Below are positions 8,559-17,360 of a stretch of 64,000 nt of DNA, in pieces (positions within the stretch are counted from its first letter, which is position 1; each line of letters starts with the position of its first letter). Location: contig CAIOGM010000140.1 of the NCBI GenBank assembly GCA_903857795.1, forward strand, positions 25,780 to 89,779. Reading direction: 5' to 3'. Source of the stretch: an uncultured Geobacter sp. (GTDB lineage Bacteria > Desulfobacterota > Desulfuromonadia > Geobacterales > CAIOGM01). The notes beneath the pieces were generated by a model, which was given only the letters and a program-made list of their open reading frames with translations, had not been told where the DNA came from and did not search any database. A program made the position numbers and the translations under genes.

Positions 8559-9878
8559 ATGAATAGTGTCATCATCATCTGCGATGATCCGCGTATCGCG
8601 CTCGTCAGGGAGACGCTCCAGCCGCTTCTCACCGCCAAGATCTGTGTCGTCGCCAATTTCGACGCCGGTCTCAAGGTGGTCTTTGAGAAACAGCCGCTGG
8701 TGGTCTTTATTCAGGACGAGATCGACGGGGTCAGAGGAGAGACGGTCAGCCGTCACGTCAAATCCCTGCTCCAGGGAAACGCTCCCCAGTTCATCACCCT
8801 GGACCATGCCGCGGTATTTCCCGGTCTGGTCAGGGATTTCAACGACGGCATCAACCTGAACCATCCCGTGGAGGAGCTCATCACGGTGTTCAGGAAGCAT
8901 CTGCTGAAACTCTCCGGCATCAGCTGGACGGGGCAAGCTCCGCAGGCGTCGGCCAGGCCGGCGCCTCCGCCCTCCGCCGACCGCGTGTACGAACTCCCTC
9001 TCCTGGAGCGGCATGGGGTGCCGGTTTCAGAGCAGTCAAGCGACTCTCTCCTCCCCGTGCTGGAGTACCCGCCGCTCGTCCTGGTTGTCGATCCATTTTC
9101 CGCCGATAGTAATGATAGTAAGGAACCGCCGGCATCGGCTCTCCCTCTCCTCGACGCACCCTCCGACCTCCCCGTCTCCCTGCCGCGACTCATGCCGATT
9201 CCGGCCGCCCGGGAGTGCCTCCTCTTCCCGGCGGTGGAGCTTCCCCCACCGGTTGTCCCGGCGCCTGCGGAGGTGGCGAGCCCTCTTTCACTGCCGGAGC
9301 GTCCCCGGATGACCGGTCGGAGCTCAGGGCGGCTGCCGTTCCCGGTGAACTCCGCTCCAGAGAGGTCAAGAGTCTCTCACAAGACGCTGGTAGCGCTACT
9401 CTTCGCCGCCGGGCTCATACTCTTCATTTCATTCGGCGCCAGGCCGCTGGGGGACGCCGTCATCTCCATATCATCCCACCCACGTTCCGCTGCGGCCACC
9501 CCGGATAACCCGCCACCCAACGCGGGACGAAAAGTGCCCTCCTTCATCCCCAAAGGCGGCTTCGATCCATTCTACGGATCGGACCGGCCGGGGTGGGAGC
9601 ACTACATCTCGAAGCGCCGCGAGTATTTCATCTTTCGCCAGCAGAAGGAGATCAAGGCGCTGCAGATGGTGGCATTGAAAAATGGGGCTCTCTCCCATCC
9701 GTTCGTCTCCTCAGCCTTGCTCGAACTCTGCGGCTCAGCCACAATCGTGAGCAGTTCCAGGAGCATACGTGACGGCTACCTCATCCAACAGGGAGAGAGT
9801 GCGACCGGGGCGGGAGTAACCATCTACAAGAAACGGGAGAGCGGCGAGATCCGTGCATTAGTCATCACCTTCCCCTGA
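8559..9878 (+). CDS. Unknown protein: receiver-like N-terminus, proline-rich linker, one TM, conserved C-terminal domain
   Basis: 439 aa, no family recognised with certainty. Residues ~1-115 have the beta-alpha alternation of a receiver ('SVIIICDDPRIALVRETLQP', 'PLVVFIQDEIDG') but the position after the third strand reads Q-D-E and a clear lysine is lacking, so phosphorylation is doubtful. Residues ~120-270 are low-complexity and proline-rich. One TM helix ('TLVALLFAAGLILFISFG') lies near 275-292. The C-terminal ~115 residues look folded ('PKGGFDPFYGSDRPGWEHY'). It may present a C-terminal domain outside the membrane while the receiver-like part stays in the cytoplasm. CheV follows on the same strand. 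Confidence 0.7.
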   Translation: MNSVIIICDDPRIALVRETLQPLLTAKICVVANFDAGLKVVFEKQPLVVFIQDEIDGVRGETVSRHVKSLLQGNAPQFITLDHAAVFPGLVRDFNDGINLNHPVEELITVFRKHLLKLSGISWTGQAPQASARPAPPPSADRVYELPLLERHGVPVSEQSSDSLLPVLEYPPLVLVVDPFSADSNDSKEPPASALPLLDAPSDLPVSLPRLMPIPAARECLLFPAVELPPPVVPAPAEVASPLSLPERPRMTGRSSGRLPFPVNSAPERSRVSHKTLVALLFAAGLILFISFGARPLGDAVISISSHPRSAAATPDNPPPNAGRKVPSFIPKGGFDPFYGSDRPGWEHYISKRREYFIFRQQKEIKALQMVALKNGALSHPFVSSALLELCGSATIVSSSRSIRDGYLIQQGESATGAGVTIYKKRESGEIRALVITFP

Positions 9879-9975
9879 ATCAGCATCATCGTCAAAAAAA
9901 TGAACAGGCGCCTTCCTGACGGTTTCCTGCGATAGTAGCAGGGAGGTTCAGAAGATAATTCCCGGAGGGAGCAGC

Positions 9976-10878
9976 ATGAAGTCACATCTCAGTATCCTGC
10001 TGGAAAGTGATACCAATGAACTTGAACTGCTTGAGTTCTCTGTGGATCATGGAGCGACCCCCGGCTATTTTGGTGTCAACGTGGCGAAAGTCCGTGAAAT
10101 CGTCAGGATGCCGGACATAACCCGTATCGCCCTGTCGCCTGAAGGAATCGCCGGAACAATGACACGACGCGGCAAGATCATTCCGGTCATTAATTTGGCA
10201 CGAGTCCTTGGAAGCGAACCCCCCAGAAAAGCCGACCGGGTCATCATCCTCGAATTCAACCAGGTCACCGTGGGGATCATGGTCGGCGCTGTCTCTTCCG
10301 TCCACCGCCTGTCATGGGGAGAGATTGAAGCTCCGCCGACCACCGGGGCGGGACTCTATATCATCGCACTGGTGAAGATGGAGGAGAGGATCATCCTCAT
10401 GCTGGATTTTGAGCGGATTCTGGCAGATATTTTTGACGGGGGGACGGTAAAACCGATGACGTTGCCCCACGGCAACCCGCTCAAGAACGGAGAGCGTACC
10501 ATTCTGTTCGTGGATGACTCCAGCTTCATCCGCTCTACTATCGGGGCTCTGTTGCGGCAGGCCGGGTTTCGTGTCAAGGAGGCGGTCAATGGAGAAGACG
10601 CCTGGAGGATCATTCAGGAGAGCGTCGAGATCGCTCCCCTTGATATTGATATCGTGATAACCGATGTGGAGATGCCCCGGATGGACGGACTGCACCTCAT
10701 CTCGCTGATTAAAAAAGAGAGCCGGTTCAGCGGAGTGCCGCTGTTCATCTTCAGCTCACTGGCCAGTGACGACAACAAGAGGAAATGGAAAAATGTCGGC
10801 GCAGACGGCATTATCACCAAGGCCGACCTCCCCAGGCTGCTGCAGATCCTCGACGAGGCGTTTAATGTCATCGGCTAA
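9976..10878 (+). CDS. cheV: Chemotaxis protein CheV (CheW-receiver fusion)
   Basis: 300 aa. Residues ~15-155 are a CheW coupling domain ('GYFGVNVAKVREIVRMPDIT', 'RGKIIPVINLARVLG'); residues ~170-298 are a receiver with 'LFVDDSSFIRSTI', phospho-acceptor in 'VITDVEMPRMDGLHL', and the usual S and K positions ('FSSLAS', 'ADGIITKADL'). CheV scaffolds CheA-receptor arrays and adjusts their gain through phosphorylation. A GGAGG lies 7-8 nt before the ATG. No other che genes are near. Its TAA overlaps the TAG of the convergent exonuclease gene by 3 nt. Confidence 0.92.
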   Translation: MKSHLSILLESDTNELELLEFSVDHGATPGYFGVNVAKVREIVRMPDITRIALSPEGIAGTMTRRGKIIPVINLARVLGSEPPRKADRVIILEFNQVTVGIMVGAVSSVHRLSWGEIEAPPTTGAGLYIIALVKMEERIILMLDFERILADIFDGGTVKPMTLPHGNPLKNGERTILFVDDSSFIRSTIGALLRQAGFRVKEAVNGEDAWRIIQESVEIAPLDIDIVITDVEMPRMDGLHLISLIKKESRFSGVPLFIFSSLASDDNKRKWKNVGADGIITKADLPRLLQILDEAFNVIG

Positions 10879-12482
10879 TAGGTGAGCCGGGCATAGGGTG
10901 AGCTCCGGGAGGCCCGGAGGGCGTCGGCCAGGGTGACGATCCCCCGGGCTTCCAGGAGGGGAATCAGCTTGAGCAGGAGCTCCGCGGTTACCAGGGCGTC
11001 CCCCAGGGCCGTATGCCGGCCGACTACGGTGAGATTCAACAGCCGGGCAATGCCATCGATGGAGTGGCTCTCCTGATGGGGATGGATGACCGAAGAGAGG
11101 AGCAACGTATCCAGCACCGGGTTGTCGAAGCTGACCCCGCATCGGCGCTCCTTGAGCCGCAGGCAGGCCATGTCAAAGGCGGCGTTGTGCGCCACCAGCA
11201 CCGCCCCTTCCACGAACCGGTGGAAATGAGGAAGGATCTGTTCGATGGTGGGGCGGCCGTCCACCATCTCCCTCGTAATGCCATGGACGGCCACCGACGC
11301 CTCGGGGATGGAGCGCCGGGGATCGATGAGCTGATCCATGACCTCCCCCGGAAGAATCCGTCCATTGACGATCCGGACCGCGCCCAGCTGAATGATCTCA
11401 TCCCCCTGGCCCGGCTCCAGACCGGTGGTCTCGGTATCGAACACCACATAGGTCAGGGAGCGGAGCGGCTGGCCGGAAAGCTCCTGCAGCCCCCGCTGCC
11501 CGAAGAGGTCGAATTCATAGGAGACGGGACGGGGCTCCGGCCGGGGGGTGCATTCGGTACCGACCAACTCAGGCTGCACGCCCCCCCCGACCTCCCTGCA
11601 CGGCCGACACTCTGTTTCCCCCCCCGGGTTCTGCTCCGCCAGAGTCAGGACAAATCCGGTCATCTGCCTCCGTTCACACTGAACACACTCCTCATGAATC
11701 TCACAGCGGAAGCCGAAGGCCGGCGCCATGGTGACCCGCAGGAGCCCCCCCCCTGAAAGGGGGGTCGTGAACTCCGTCACCGGCATACTCTCCCCCCGGG
11801 AGACCGCCTCCCGGAGCAGGGTCAACCCCCGGTCCAGGGGGGCGCGCGCCAGCACCCCGAACAGTGACCGCCCCAGGCCGATCCAGCCAACCGGCTCCCC
11901 CCGGGCAAACTTCATCGCTTCGGGGGGGTGCAGCAGCCGCTGGGCCTGCTGGTTGTAGAGGAGTATCTGCCCGTCGATGCTGCAGACCAGCACGCCGCTG
12001 GGGAGCTCCGACATGAGCGCAGCCAGGCGGTTGCGCTCCTCCTTCAGGTCGGCATGGGCAGAACGGACGGTGGCGTCCACCTCGGCGCGGAGCTTCTGGT
12101 AGGCGTCGGCCGAGGCGTTGATGACCTCGGCCAGGCGGATCACCTCACGGGCCCCCCTGGCCGGCAACCGGTACTCATGATTGACCAGGGAGATCACCTG
12201 GGTGGATTCGGCCATCTGCAGGATGGGGATGATGTAGTAGTGAAACAGGAGGGAGACCAAGCCGCCGATGACCGCCGCCAGGATGATCGCCCCCAGCAGC
12301 GGGAAGGGGAGGAGCTTTTCCGCCAGGGCGGCGACGGTCACCTGTTCGGCTTCGGAGAGGTTCAGCCAGGAACCGGCCACGGCGGCAAAGATCACCCCGA
12401 AGATGACGGCGCCGATGCCCAGGATGAAGATCCAGTATTTGTGCGATGGTTTCATGGCAGGGAAGAGGGGAAACCGACTCAA
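10875..12482 (-). CDS. Membrane-bound PAS - DEDDh exonuclease fusion (DnaQ-like)
   Basis: 535 aa from a TTG start overlapping the ptsI stop; an in-frame ATG 27 nt downstream is an alternative. Two TM helices (~17-37 and ~57-76), a HAMP-like helix pair, a PAS domain (~150-250), a cysteine-rich linker ('[13 protein letters not shown]' then 'ECRPC'), and a DnaQ-type exonuclease (~345-515). The exonuclease has all DEDDh motifs: '[12 protein letters not shown]', '[13 protein letters not shown]' and '[14 protein letters not shown]'. Known relatives pair sensory modules with epsilon-type exonucleases; the role is not established. The Cys-rich linker could bind metal. Last gene of the PTS block. Confidence 0.85.
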   Translation of the reverse strand: MSRFPLFPAMKPSHKYWIFILGIGAVIFGVIFAAVAGSWLNLSEAEQVTVAALAEKLLPFPLLGAIILAAVIGGLVSLLFHYYIIPILQMAESTQVISLVNHEYRLPARGAREVIRLAEVINASADAYQKLRAEVDATVRSAHADLKEERNRLAALMSELPSGVLVCSIDGQILLYNQQAQRLLHPPEAMKFARGEPVGWIGLGRSLFGVLARAPLDRGLTLLREAVSRGESMPVTEFTTPLSGGGLLRVTMAPAFGFRCEIHEECVQCERRQMTGFVLTLAEQNPGGETECRPCREVGGGVQPELVGTECTPRPEPRPVSYEFDLFGQRGLQELSGQPLRSLTYVVFDTETTGLEPGQGDEIIQLGAVRIVNGRILPGEVMDQLIDPRRSIPEASVAVHGITREMVDGRPTIEQILPHFHRFVEGAVLVAHNAAFDMACLRLKERRCGVSFDNPVLDTLLLSSVIHPHQESHSIDGIARLLNLTVVGRHTALGDALVTAELLLKLIPLLEARGIVTLADALRASRSSPYARLTY

Positions 12483-14239
12483 TCGAAACTCTCGGAAAAC
12501 CGGGAAGCAATCTCTCCCTGGAGATAACTCTCCACCTGGGCGGCGGTGGAGCAGGTCAGCGCCCTGGCCGCCACCTTGGTCGCCTCTTCCTTTGGACAGC
12601 GCCGGAGGAGCCGCTTGACCCGGGGGATGGCGACCGGTGACATGGAGAGCTCGTCAAACCCCAAACCCAGGAGAATGGGGAGGTAGAGCGGATCCCCGGC
12701 CATCTCGCCGCAGATGCAGGCCCGGATACCGGCGGCGTGGGCCGCCTCCACCACCGTCTTGAGAGAACGGAGAATGGCGGGATGGAGCGGTTCATAGAGA
12801 GGCGCCAGCTGCTCGTTGGAGCGGTCGATGGCCAGGGTGTACTGGATGAGATCGTTGGTGCCGACACTGAAGAAGTCGACTTCACGGGCGAGGAGGTCGG
12901 CGATGATGACCGCCGAGGGGATCTCGATCATGATGCCGACTTCCACTGCGTCATCATAGGGGACCCCCCGGGCCGTCAGCTCGGCCTTGGCCTCTGCCAG
13001 GCAGCTCTTGGCCGCGCGAAGTTCCGGGAGGCCGGAGATCATCGGGAAGAAGAGCCGGGCGGTTCCCAGGAGACTGGCCCTCAGGATGGCCCGAAGCTGG
13101 GTCCGGAAGAGCTCCGGCTCCCTCAGCGACAGCCGGACCGCCCGGACCCCCAGGGCGGGGTTAGCCTCGTCCCCGGGATGGAGCGCCCCGCAGAGCTTGT
13201 CCCCCCCCACGTCCAGGGTCCGGATGGAGACCGGGTGGGGAGCGGCCGCCCTGATCACCGCGGCATAGGCGGCATACTGCTCCTCTTCATCGGGAAGCGT
13301 GTCCCTATTCATGAAGAGAAGTTCCGTCCGGTAGAGCCCGATCCCCTGACCACCGTGGGCGGTTATGGCGGGAATCTCCTCGGGGAACTCCACGTTCCCC
13401 TGGAGCCGGAGTCGGTAACCGTCAGGGGTCAGGGGGGGAAGCTCCCGCAGCTTGGTAAGCTCCTGCTCCTGGTGGTCGTAGAGTCGTTTGCGCCGTTGGT
13501 AGGTCTCAAGGGTCTCGCTGTCGGGATTAATCTCCACGATCCCCCGGGCGCCATCGATGACCACCAGGTCGCCGTCACGAAGAGCCGAAGTCACCGACGC
13601 CATCCCCACCACCGCAGGAATCTCCAGGGCGCGGGCCAGGATGGCGGTATGCGCGTTGCGTCCCCCCAGATCGGTGACGAAGCCGGCGACCTGGGTGGCG
13701 TCGATCTGCAGGATGTCGGTGGGGGAGAGGTCGTGAGCTACGAGGATGCACCTCCCCGTGGCGCGGGGGAGCGGGTGGTGAGGAGTTCCGGTCATGTGAC
13801 GCAGGAGACGCTCCATCACGGTTTCGATGTCACGCCCCCGTTCACGGAGATAGTCGTCGTCAACGCCGGAAAAATGTTCCAGAAACTTGCGGGTGAAGCG
13901 CCGGATCGCCGCCTCGGCGTTGATCTCTTCGTCACGGATGAAGCCGGTGACCTCCCGGACCAGCATGCTGTCTTCCAGGATCAGGAGGTGGGCGTCGATG
14001 ACGTAGAGATGCTCAGCCCCCCGCTCCACCGCCAGCTCGTCGCGAATCCTGAGCAGCTCTCTCCGGGTATCGTCCAGGGCCAGGGCGAGACGGCCGATCT
14101 CAACAGGGACCTGACCGGCCTCGATGGGGAACTCAAGAACACGCAGCCGGCTCCGATCCACCATCTGCGCCGTGCCGATGGCGATCCCCGGGGAGGCCCC
14201 CGTACCATGGAGTACGCTCTTAGTTCTCGCCGAAGCCAT
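12479..14239 (-). CDS. ptsI: PTS enzyme I (phosphoenolpyruvate-protein phosphotransferase)
   Basis: 586 aa, the normal length for enzyme I. The HPr-interacting N-domain carries the phospho-histidine motif '[20 protein letters not shown]' near residue 195; the C-terminal PEP-binding barrel includes '[12 protein letters not shown]', '[18 protein letters not shown]', '[20 protein letters not shown]' and 'ICGEMAGDP'. It moves phosphate from PEP to HPr. Its start overlaps ptsH by 20 nt. With only EIIA(Man), HprK and RapZ near and no EIIB/C, it probably serves signalling rather than sugar import. Confidence 0.96.
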   Translation of the reverse strand: MASARTKSVLHGTGASPGIAIGTAQMVDRSRLRVLEFPIEAGQVPVEIGRLALALDDTRRELLRIRDELAVERGAEHLYVIDAHLLILEDSMLVREVTGFIRDEEINAEAAIRRFTRKFLEHFSGVDDDYLRERGRDIETVMERLLRHMTGTPHHPLPRATGRCILVAHDLSPTDILQIDATQVAGFVTDLGGRNAHTAILARALEIPAVVGMASVTSALRDGDLVVIDGARGIVEINPDSETLETYQRRKRLYDHQEQELTKLRELPPLTPDGYRLRLQGNVEFPEEIPAITAHGGQGIGLYRTELLFMNRDTLPDEEEQYAAYAAVIRAAAPHPVSIRTLDVGGDKLCGALHPGDEANPALGVRAVRLSLREPELFRTQLRAILRASLLGTARLFFPMISGLPELRAAKSCLAEAKAELTARGVPYDDAVEVGIMIEIPSAVIIADLLAREVDFFSVGTNDLIQYTLAIDRSNEQLAPLYEPLHPAILRSLKTVVEAAHAAGIRACICGEMAGDPLYLPILLGLGFDELSMSPVAIPRVKRLLRRCPKEEATKVAARALTCSTAAQVESYLQGEIASRFSESFD

Positions 14240-14486
14240 CCTTTATCAGCTCTCCCAGAGTCGTCATGGCGACGGTTTCATCATCCCCGGCGACGGTGAC
14301 CTTGATGACGGTCCCCTTGCCGGCGGCCAGCATCATGATCCCCATGATACTCTTGCCGTTCACCTCGACCCCGTCCCGGGCGATCTTGATCTCTGATGCG
14401 AAGCGGCTGGCGGTCTTGACCAGCAGGGCCGAAGCCCGGGCGTGAAGCCCCAGCTTGTTGACGATGGTAAATTCCTGTTCGAGCAT
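14220..14486 (-). CDS. ptsH: Phosphocarrier protein HPr
   Basis: 88 aa. '[12 protein letters not shown]' contains the enzyme-I-phosphorylated histidine (~16) and '[17 protein letters not shown]' the regulatory serine (~47) that HprK modifies. Both sites are intact, matching the hprK gene in the same operon. It hands phosphate to EIIA. 24 bp separate it from the EIIA gene. Confidence 0.96.
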   Translation of the reverse strand: MLEQEFTIVNKLGLHARASALLVKTASRFASEIKIARDGVEVNGKSIMGIMMLAAGKGTVIKVTVAGDDETVAMTTLGELIKDGFGEN

Positions 14487-14510
14487 GAAGGATCCAGTTC
14501 TTCGTCGTGG

Positions 14511-14903
14511 TTATTTGAGAAAATCACCTGCCACGGAGATGCTCTCCCGACCGCACTCCCGCAGACGGGCGGCCAGCCCGGCGACCCCCAACAGCTCCCG
14601 CTTGAGGGCGAACTCCATGACCATGGGGAGATTGACTCCGGAGAGGACCTCTACCCGGTTCTCTTCGAGAAACGAAATACTCAGGTTTGACGGGGTTCCG
14701 CCGAACATGTCGGTCATGATGATCACCCCCGGCCCCCCCAGGCGCCGCAGGGCGCCGGTAATCCCCGCCAGGATGGTGTCGCCGTTATCCCCGGGAGTGA
14801 CCCCCAGGGCCTCGGCCCGGGGAATCGGGCCGACGATCATCTCCGCCGCCTTGAGCAGTTCCGCCGCAAGGTGGGAGTGCGCCACCAGGAGTAATCCAAT
14901 CAT
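14511..14903 (-). CDS. PTS EIIA component, mannose/fructose type
   Basis: 130 aa, a single PTS EIIA(Man) domain. 'GLLLVAHSHLAAELLKAAEM' carries the phospho-histidine at ~9-10; 'GPGVIIMTDMFGGTPSNLSI' is the conserved active-site loop. In mannose systems EIIA feeds EIIB; here no EIIB, C or D gene is present, so it likely ends a regulatory phosphorelay. Overlaps rapZ by 4 nt. Confidence 0.93.
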   Translation of the reverse strand: MIGLLLVAHSHLAAELLKAAEMIVGPIPRAEALGVTPGDNGDTILAGITGALRRLGGPGVIIMTDMFGGTPSNLSISFLEENRVEVLSGVNLPMVMEFALKRELLGVAGLAARLRECGRESISVAGDFLK

Positions 14904-15772
14904 GTGGTCCCCTTATCAATGTCACGATGGGTGATCTTCAGTCTGACATGCTGGCCGGCAAAGAGACGGCCCAGCGCCTCGGTGACCGCCACGGAGCGGT
15001 GACGCCCCCCGGTGCACCCCACCGACAGGGTGAGGTACGACTTACCCTCGCTCCGGAAACGGGGGATCAGAAAATCCAGGAGCTCTTCGACCCGGGTGAT
15101 GAAGGTCATGGTTGACTGCTTCTCCAGGACATACTCCCGGACCCCCGGGTCGAGACCGGTGGAACTCTTCAGCTCCGGAACGAAGTGGGGATTGGGGAGA
15201 AACCGGACATCAAAGAGCATGTCCGACTCCAGGGGGATGCCGTAACGGAAGCCGAAGGATTGGAGGTGAACCGTCATCCCCCCAGACTCCTCGCACCCCC
15301 TCACGTGGGCCAGCACCTGCTCCCGAAGCTGATGGACGTTGGTCTCAGAGGTGTCGAAGATCTTGACGGCCAGGTGGCGCAACCCCGCCAGCTGTTCCCG
15401 CTCGAAGCGGACCGCCTCGGGGATCGATTCAAACGCTCCCGCCGGGTGGCGTCTCCTGGTCTCGGAAAAGCGGCGGGTGATGATCTCGTCGGTGGCATCG
15501 AAGAAGAAGAGTTCGATAGAGTGCCCGGTGCTCCGAATCTCTGCAAAGACCTCGGTATACCCGGAGATGAAATCGATGCTCCGGATATCCATCACCAGCA
15601 CCACCCCGGTGACCTGCTCCCGGGAGTTGCCGATGAGCTCGATGAATTTGGGGAAGAGGGTCAGCGGGAGGTTGTCGATGCAGAAGAACCCCTCATCCTC
15701 CAGCGCCTTGACCGCGGTGGACTTGCCGGAACCGGACATCCCTGTGACGATGATGATCCGCAAGCTATTCAA
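14900..15772 (-). CDS. rapZ: RNase adapter RapZ / P-loop nucleotide-binding protein
   Basis: 290 aa. Walker A 'VTGMSGSGKSTAVKALED' near residue 10, 'FFCIDNLPLTLFPKFIEL', and the C-terminal 'SVGCTGGRHRSVAVTEALG' define the RapZ (YvcJ/YhbJ) family. In E. coli it steers RNase E to GlmZ and senses amino-sugar precursor; in other bacteria the target is unknown. Presence between hprK and EIIA(Man) is the usual rpoN-hpf-pts arrangement. Overlaps hprK by 8 nt. Confidence 0.94.
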   Translation of the reverse strand: MNSLRIIIVTGMSGSGKSTAVKALEDEGFFCIDNLPLTLFPKFIELIGNSREQVTGVVLVMDIRSIDFISGYTEVFAEIRSTGHSIELFFFDATDEIITRRFSETRRRHPAGAFESIPEAVRFEREQLAGLRHLAVKIFDTSETNVHQLREQVLAHVRGCEESGGMTVHLQSFGFRYGIPLESDMLFDVRFLPNPHFVPELKSSTGLDPGVREYVLEKQSTMTFITRVEELLDFLIPRFRSEGKSYLTLSVGCTGGRHRSVAVTEALGRLFAGQHVRLKITHRDIDKGTT

Positions 15773-16724
15773 CTTCGTCCCCCAGATGCCGGACTTCCAG
15801 CCGGTTCATGAGTTGTTCGTGGAATTCCCGGGCCGAATGGTACCCCATCCCCTTCAGGAGATAATCCCGGGCCGCCACCTCGATGATGGAGGTGAGGTTG
15901 CGGCCGGGACGGACCGGGATCTTCAGGTGCGGTAACTCCACATCCAAGATGCTGTACTGAGCGTCATCGATCCCCAGGCGGTCATACTCATGGTTCGCAT
16001 CCCACTCCATCAGTTCGATGACCAGGTCGATGATCTTCTTTTCCCGGATGGACGAGACGCCGAAGAGGTTTTTGATGTTGATGATGCCGAGCCCCCGGAT
16101 CTCCATATGGTACTGGAGCGACTCACCGGCCATCCCCACCAGGGAGGCCGGCATCTTCTTCCTGATGAAGACGACATCGTCGGCCACCAGCCGGTTACCC
16201 CGGAGGATCAGGTCCAGGGCGCACTCGCTCTTGCCGATACCGCTCTTCCCCAAGAGCAGCACCCCCACCCCCAGGACGTCCACGAGGACGCCGTGGAGGT
16301 GGGTCGTGGGGAGGAGACTCTCTTCCAGGAACTTGGTGATGAGCGAGATGAAGGTGGATGACTGGTGCGGACTCACCAGGAGCGGGATTCCGGCCTCTTC
16401 AGCCGCCCGGATCAGCTCCTCGGGAGGCTCAAGCCCCTTGGTCACCATGAAGCCGATGAGAGGAAACGAGCAGAGCTTCCCGATGTACTCCCGGGCCGTC
16501 TCTTCGGGGAGCTGCTGGAGGTAGGAGATCTCGGTGTTGCCGAGCACCTGAAGCCGGTTGGGGTGCAGGTGGATGGTATAGCCGGTCAGGGCCAACCCCG
16601 GCTTCTGGATGCGGGGGCTGGTCAGTCGATTGACCAACCCCCGGCTCCCTGCGACCAGAGTAAGGTTGAGCCCGTACTCGGTCTCAGTGAGCAGGTTGTT
16701 GACGGTGAGGGTGGGCGTGTTCAT
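15765..16724 (-). CDS. hprK: HPr kinase/phosphorylase
   Basis: The ORF opens at 16793, but the ATG at 16724 has AGGAG 6-7 nt upstream and gives the family-standard 319 aa ('MNTPTLTVNNLLTETE'). The C-terminal catalytic domain has the P-loop 'LLLGKSGIGKSECALDLI', the downstream acidic pair 'LVADDVVFI', and the HprK signature 'VRPGRNLTSIIEVAARD'. It phosphorylates and dephosphorylates HPr on serine. Deltaproteobacteria use it with partial PTS sets. Confidence 0.95.
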   Translation of the reverse strand: MNTPTLTVNNLLTETEYGLNLTLVAGSRGLVNRLTSPRIQKPGLALTGYTIHLHPNRLQVLGNTEISYLQQLPEETAREYIGKLCSFPLIGFMVTKGLEPPEELIRAAEEAGIPLLVSPHQSSTFISLITKFLEESLLPTTHLHGVLVDVLGVGVLLLGKSGIGKSECALDLILRGNRLVADDVVFIRKKMPASLVGMAGESLQYHMEIRGLGIINIKNLFGVSSIREKKIIDLVIELMEWDANHEYDRLGIDDAQYSILDVELPHLKIPVRPGRNLTSIIEVAARDYLLKGMGYHSAREFHEQLMNRLEVRHLGDEVE

Positions 16725-16755
16725 GAAACGCTCCTGACGGGGTAACGAGCCGACC

Positions 16756-17301
16756 CTACTGCCGTTCGGGCTCGATGAGTCCGTAGTTGCCATCCTTGCG
16801 CCGGTAGATGACGTTAATGGAGTCGTTGCCGGCGTTGGTAAAGACGAGGAAGTCCTTGTGAAGGAGGTCCATCTGCATTACCGCCTCATCAACCGACATC
16901 GGCTTGATGGAGAAGGTGGAGCTCTTGATGATCACCGGCTCGCTGCGGGTTTCGATGCTCTCCGCCTCGACGATGCTCTTGAGGACTCGACGATCGGAGC
17001 TGTCGGCCGACGGCTTGTGATCCTTGAGCCGCTCCTTGTAGCGCTGGAGCTGCCGCTCTATCTTGTCCAGGACCATGTCGATGGCGGCGTACATGTCGGA
17101 GGTCTCTTCCGAGGCCTTGATGGTGATCCCCTTGGCGGTGAGGGTGATGTCGGCGCTGTGCCGAATCTTCTCCACGGTCAGAAACACCTGGGCGGTAATG
17201 GGCTCGTCGATGTATTTCCTGACGCGCTCCAGCTTCTCTGTGGCGTAGGCCTTCAGCGCATCGCTGGGCTCAAGATGACGGAATGTCGTGGTAATCTGCA
17301 T
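16756..17301 (-). CDS. hpf: Ribosome hibernation promoting factor, long form
   Basis: The ATG at 17301 is preceded by AGGAGG at ideal distance, giving 181 aa; the listed upstream extension is rejected. The N-terminal ~100 residues ('MQITTTFRHLEPSDALKAYA') are the S30AE/RaiA ribosome-binding fold; the C-terminal ~55 residues ('KPMSVDEAVMQMDLLHKDFL') are the dimerisation domain that lets the long form make 100S ribosomes alone. Sits directly downstream of rpoN as in many proteobacteria. Confidence 0.95.
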   Translation of the reverse strand: MQITTTFRHLEPSDALKAYATEKLERVRKYIDEPITAQVFLTVEKIRHSADITLTAKGITIKASEETSDMYAAIDMVLDKIERQLQRYKERLKDHKPSADSSDRRVLKSIVEAESIETRSEPVIIKSSTFSIKPMSVDEAVMQMDLLHKDFLVFTNAGNDSINVIYRRKDGNYGLIEPERQ

Positions 17302-17360
17302 GTGATTCCTCCTGTGTGATATGACCTGAGACATAGGGGTCTCTCCGGTAGAGGGAGAGG

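Noticed and set aside
12737-14299. 520-aa plus-strand ORF opposite ptsI
   Set aside because: Shadow ORF; ptsI on the other strand is full length and conserved.
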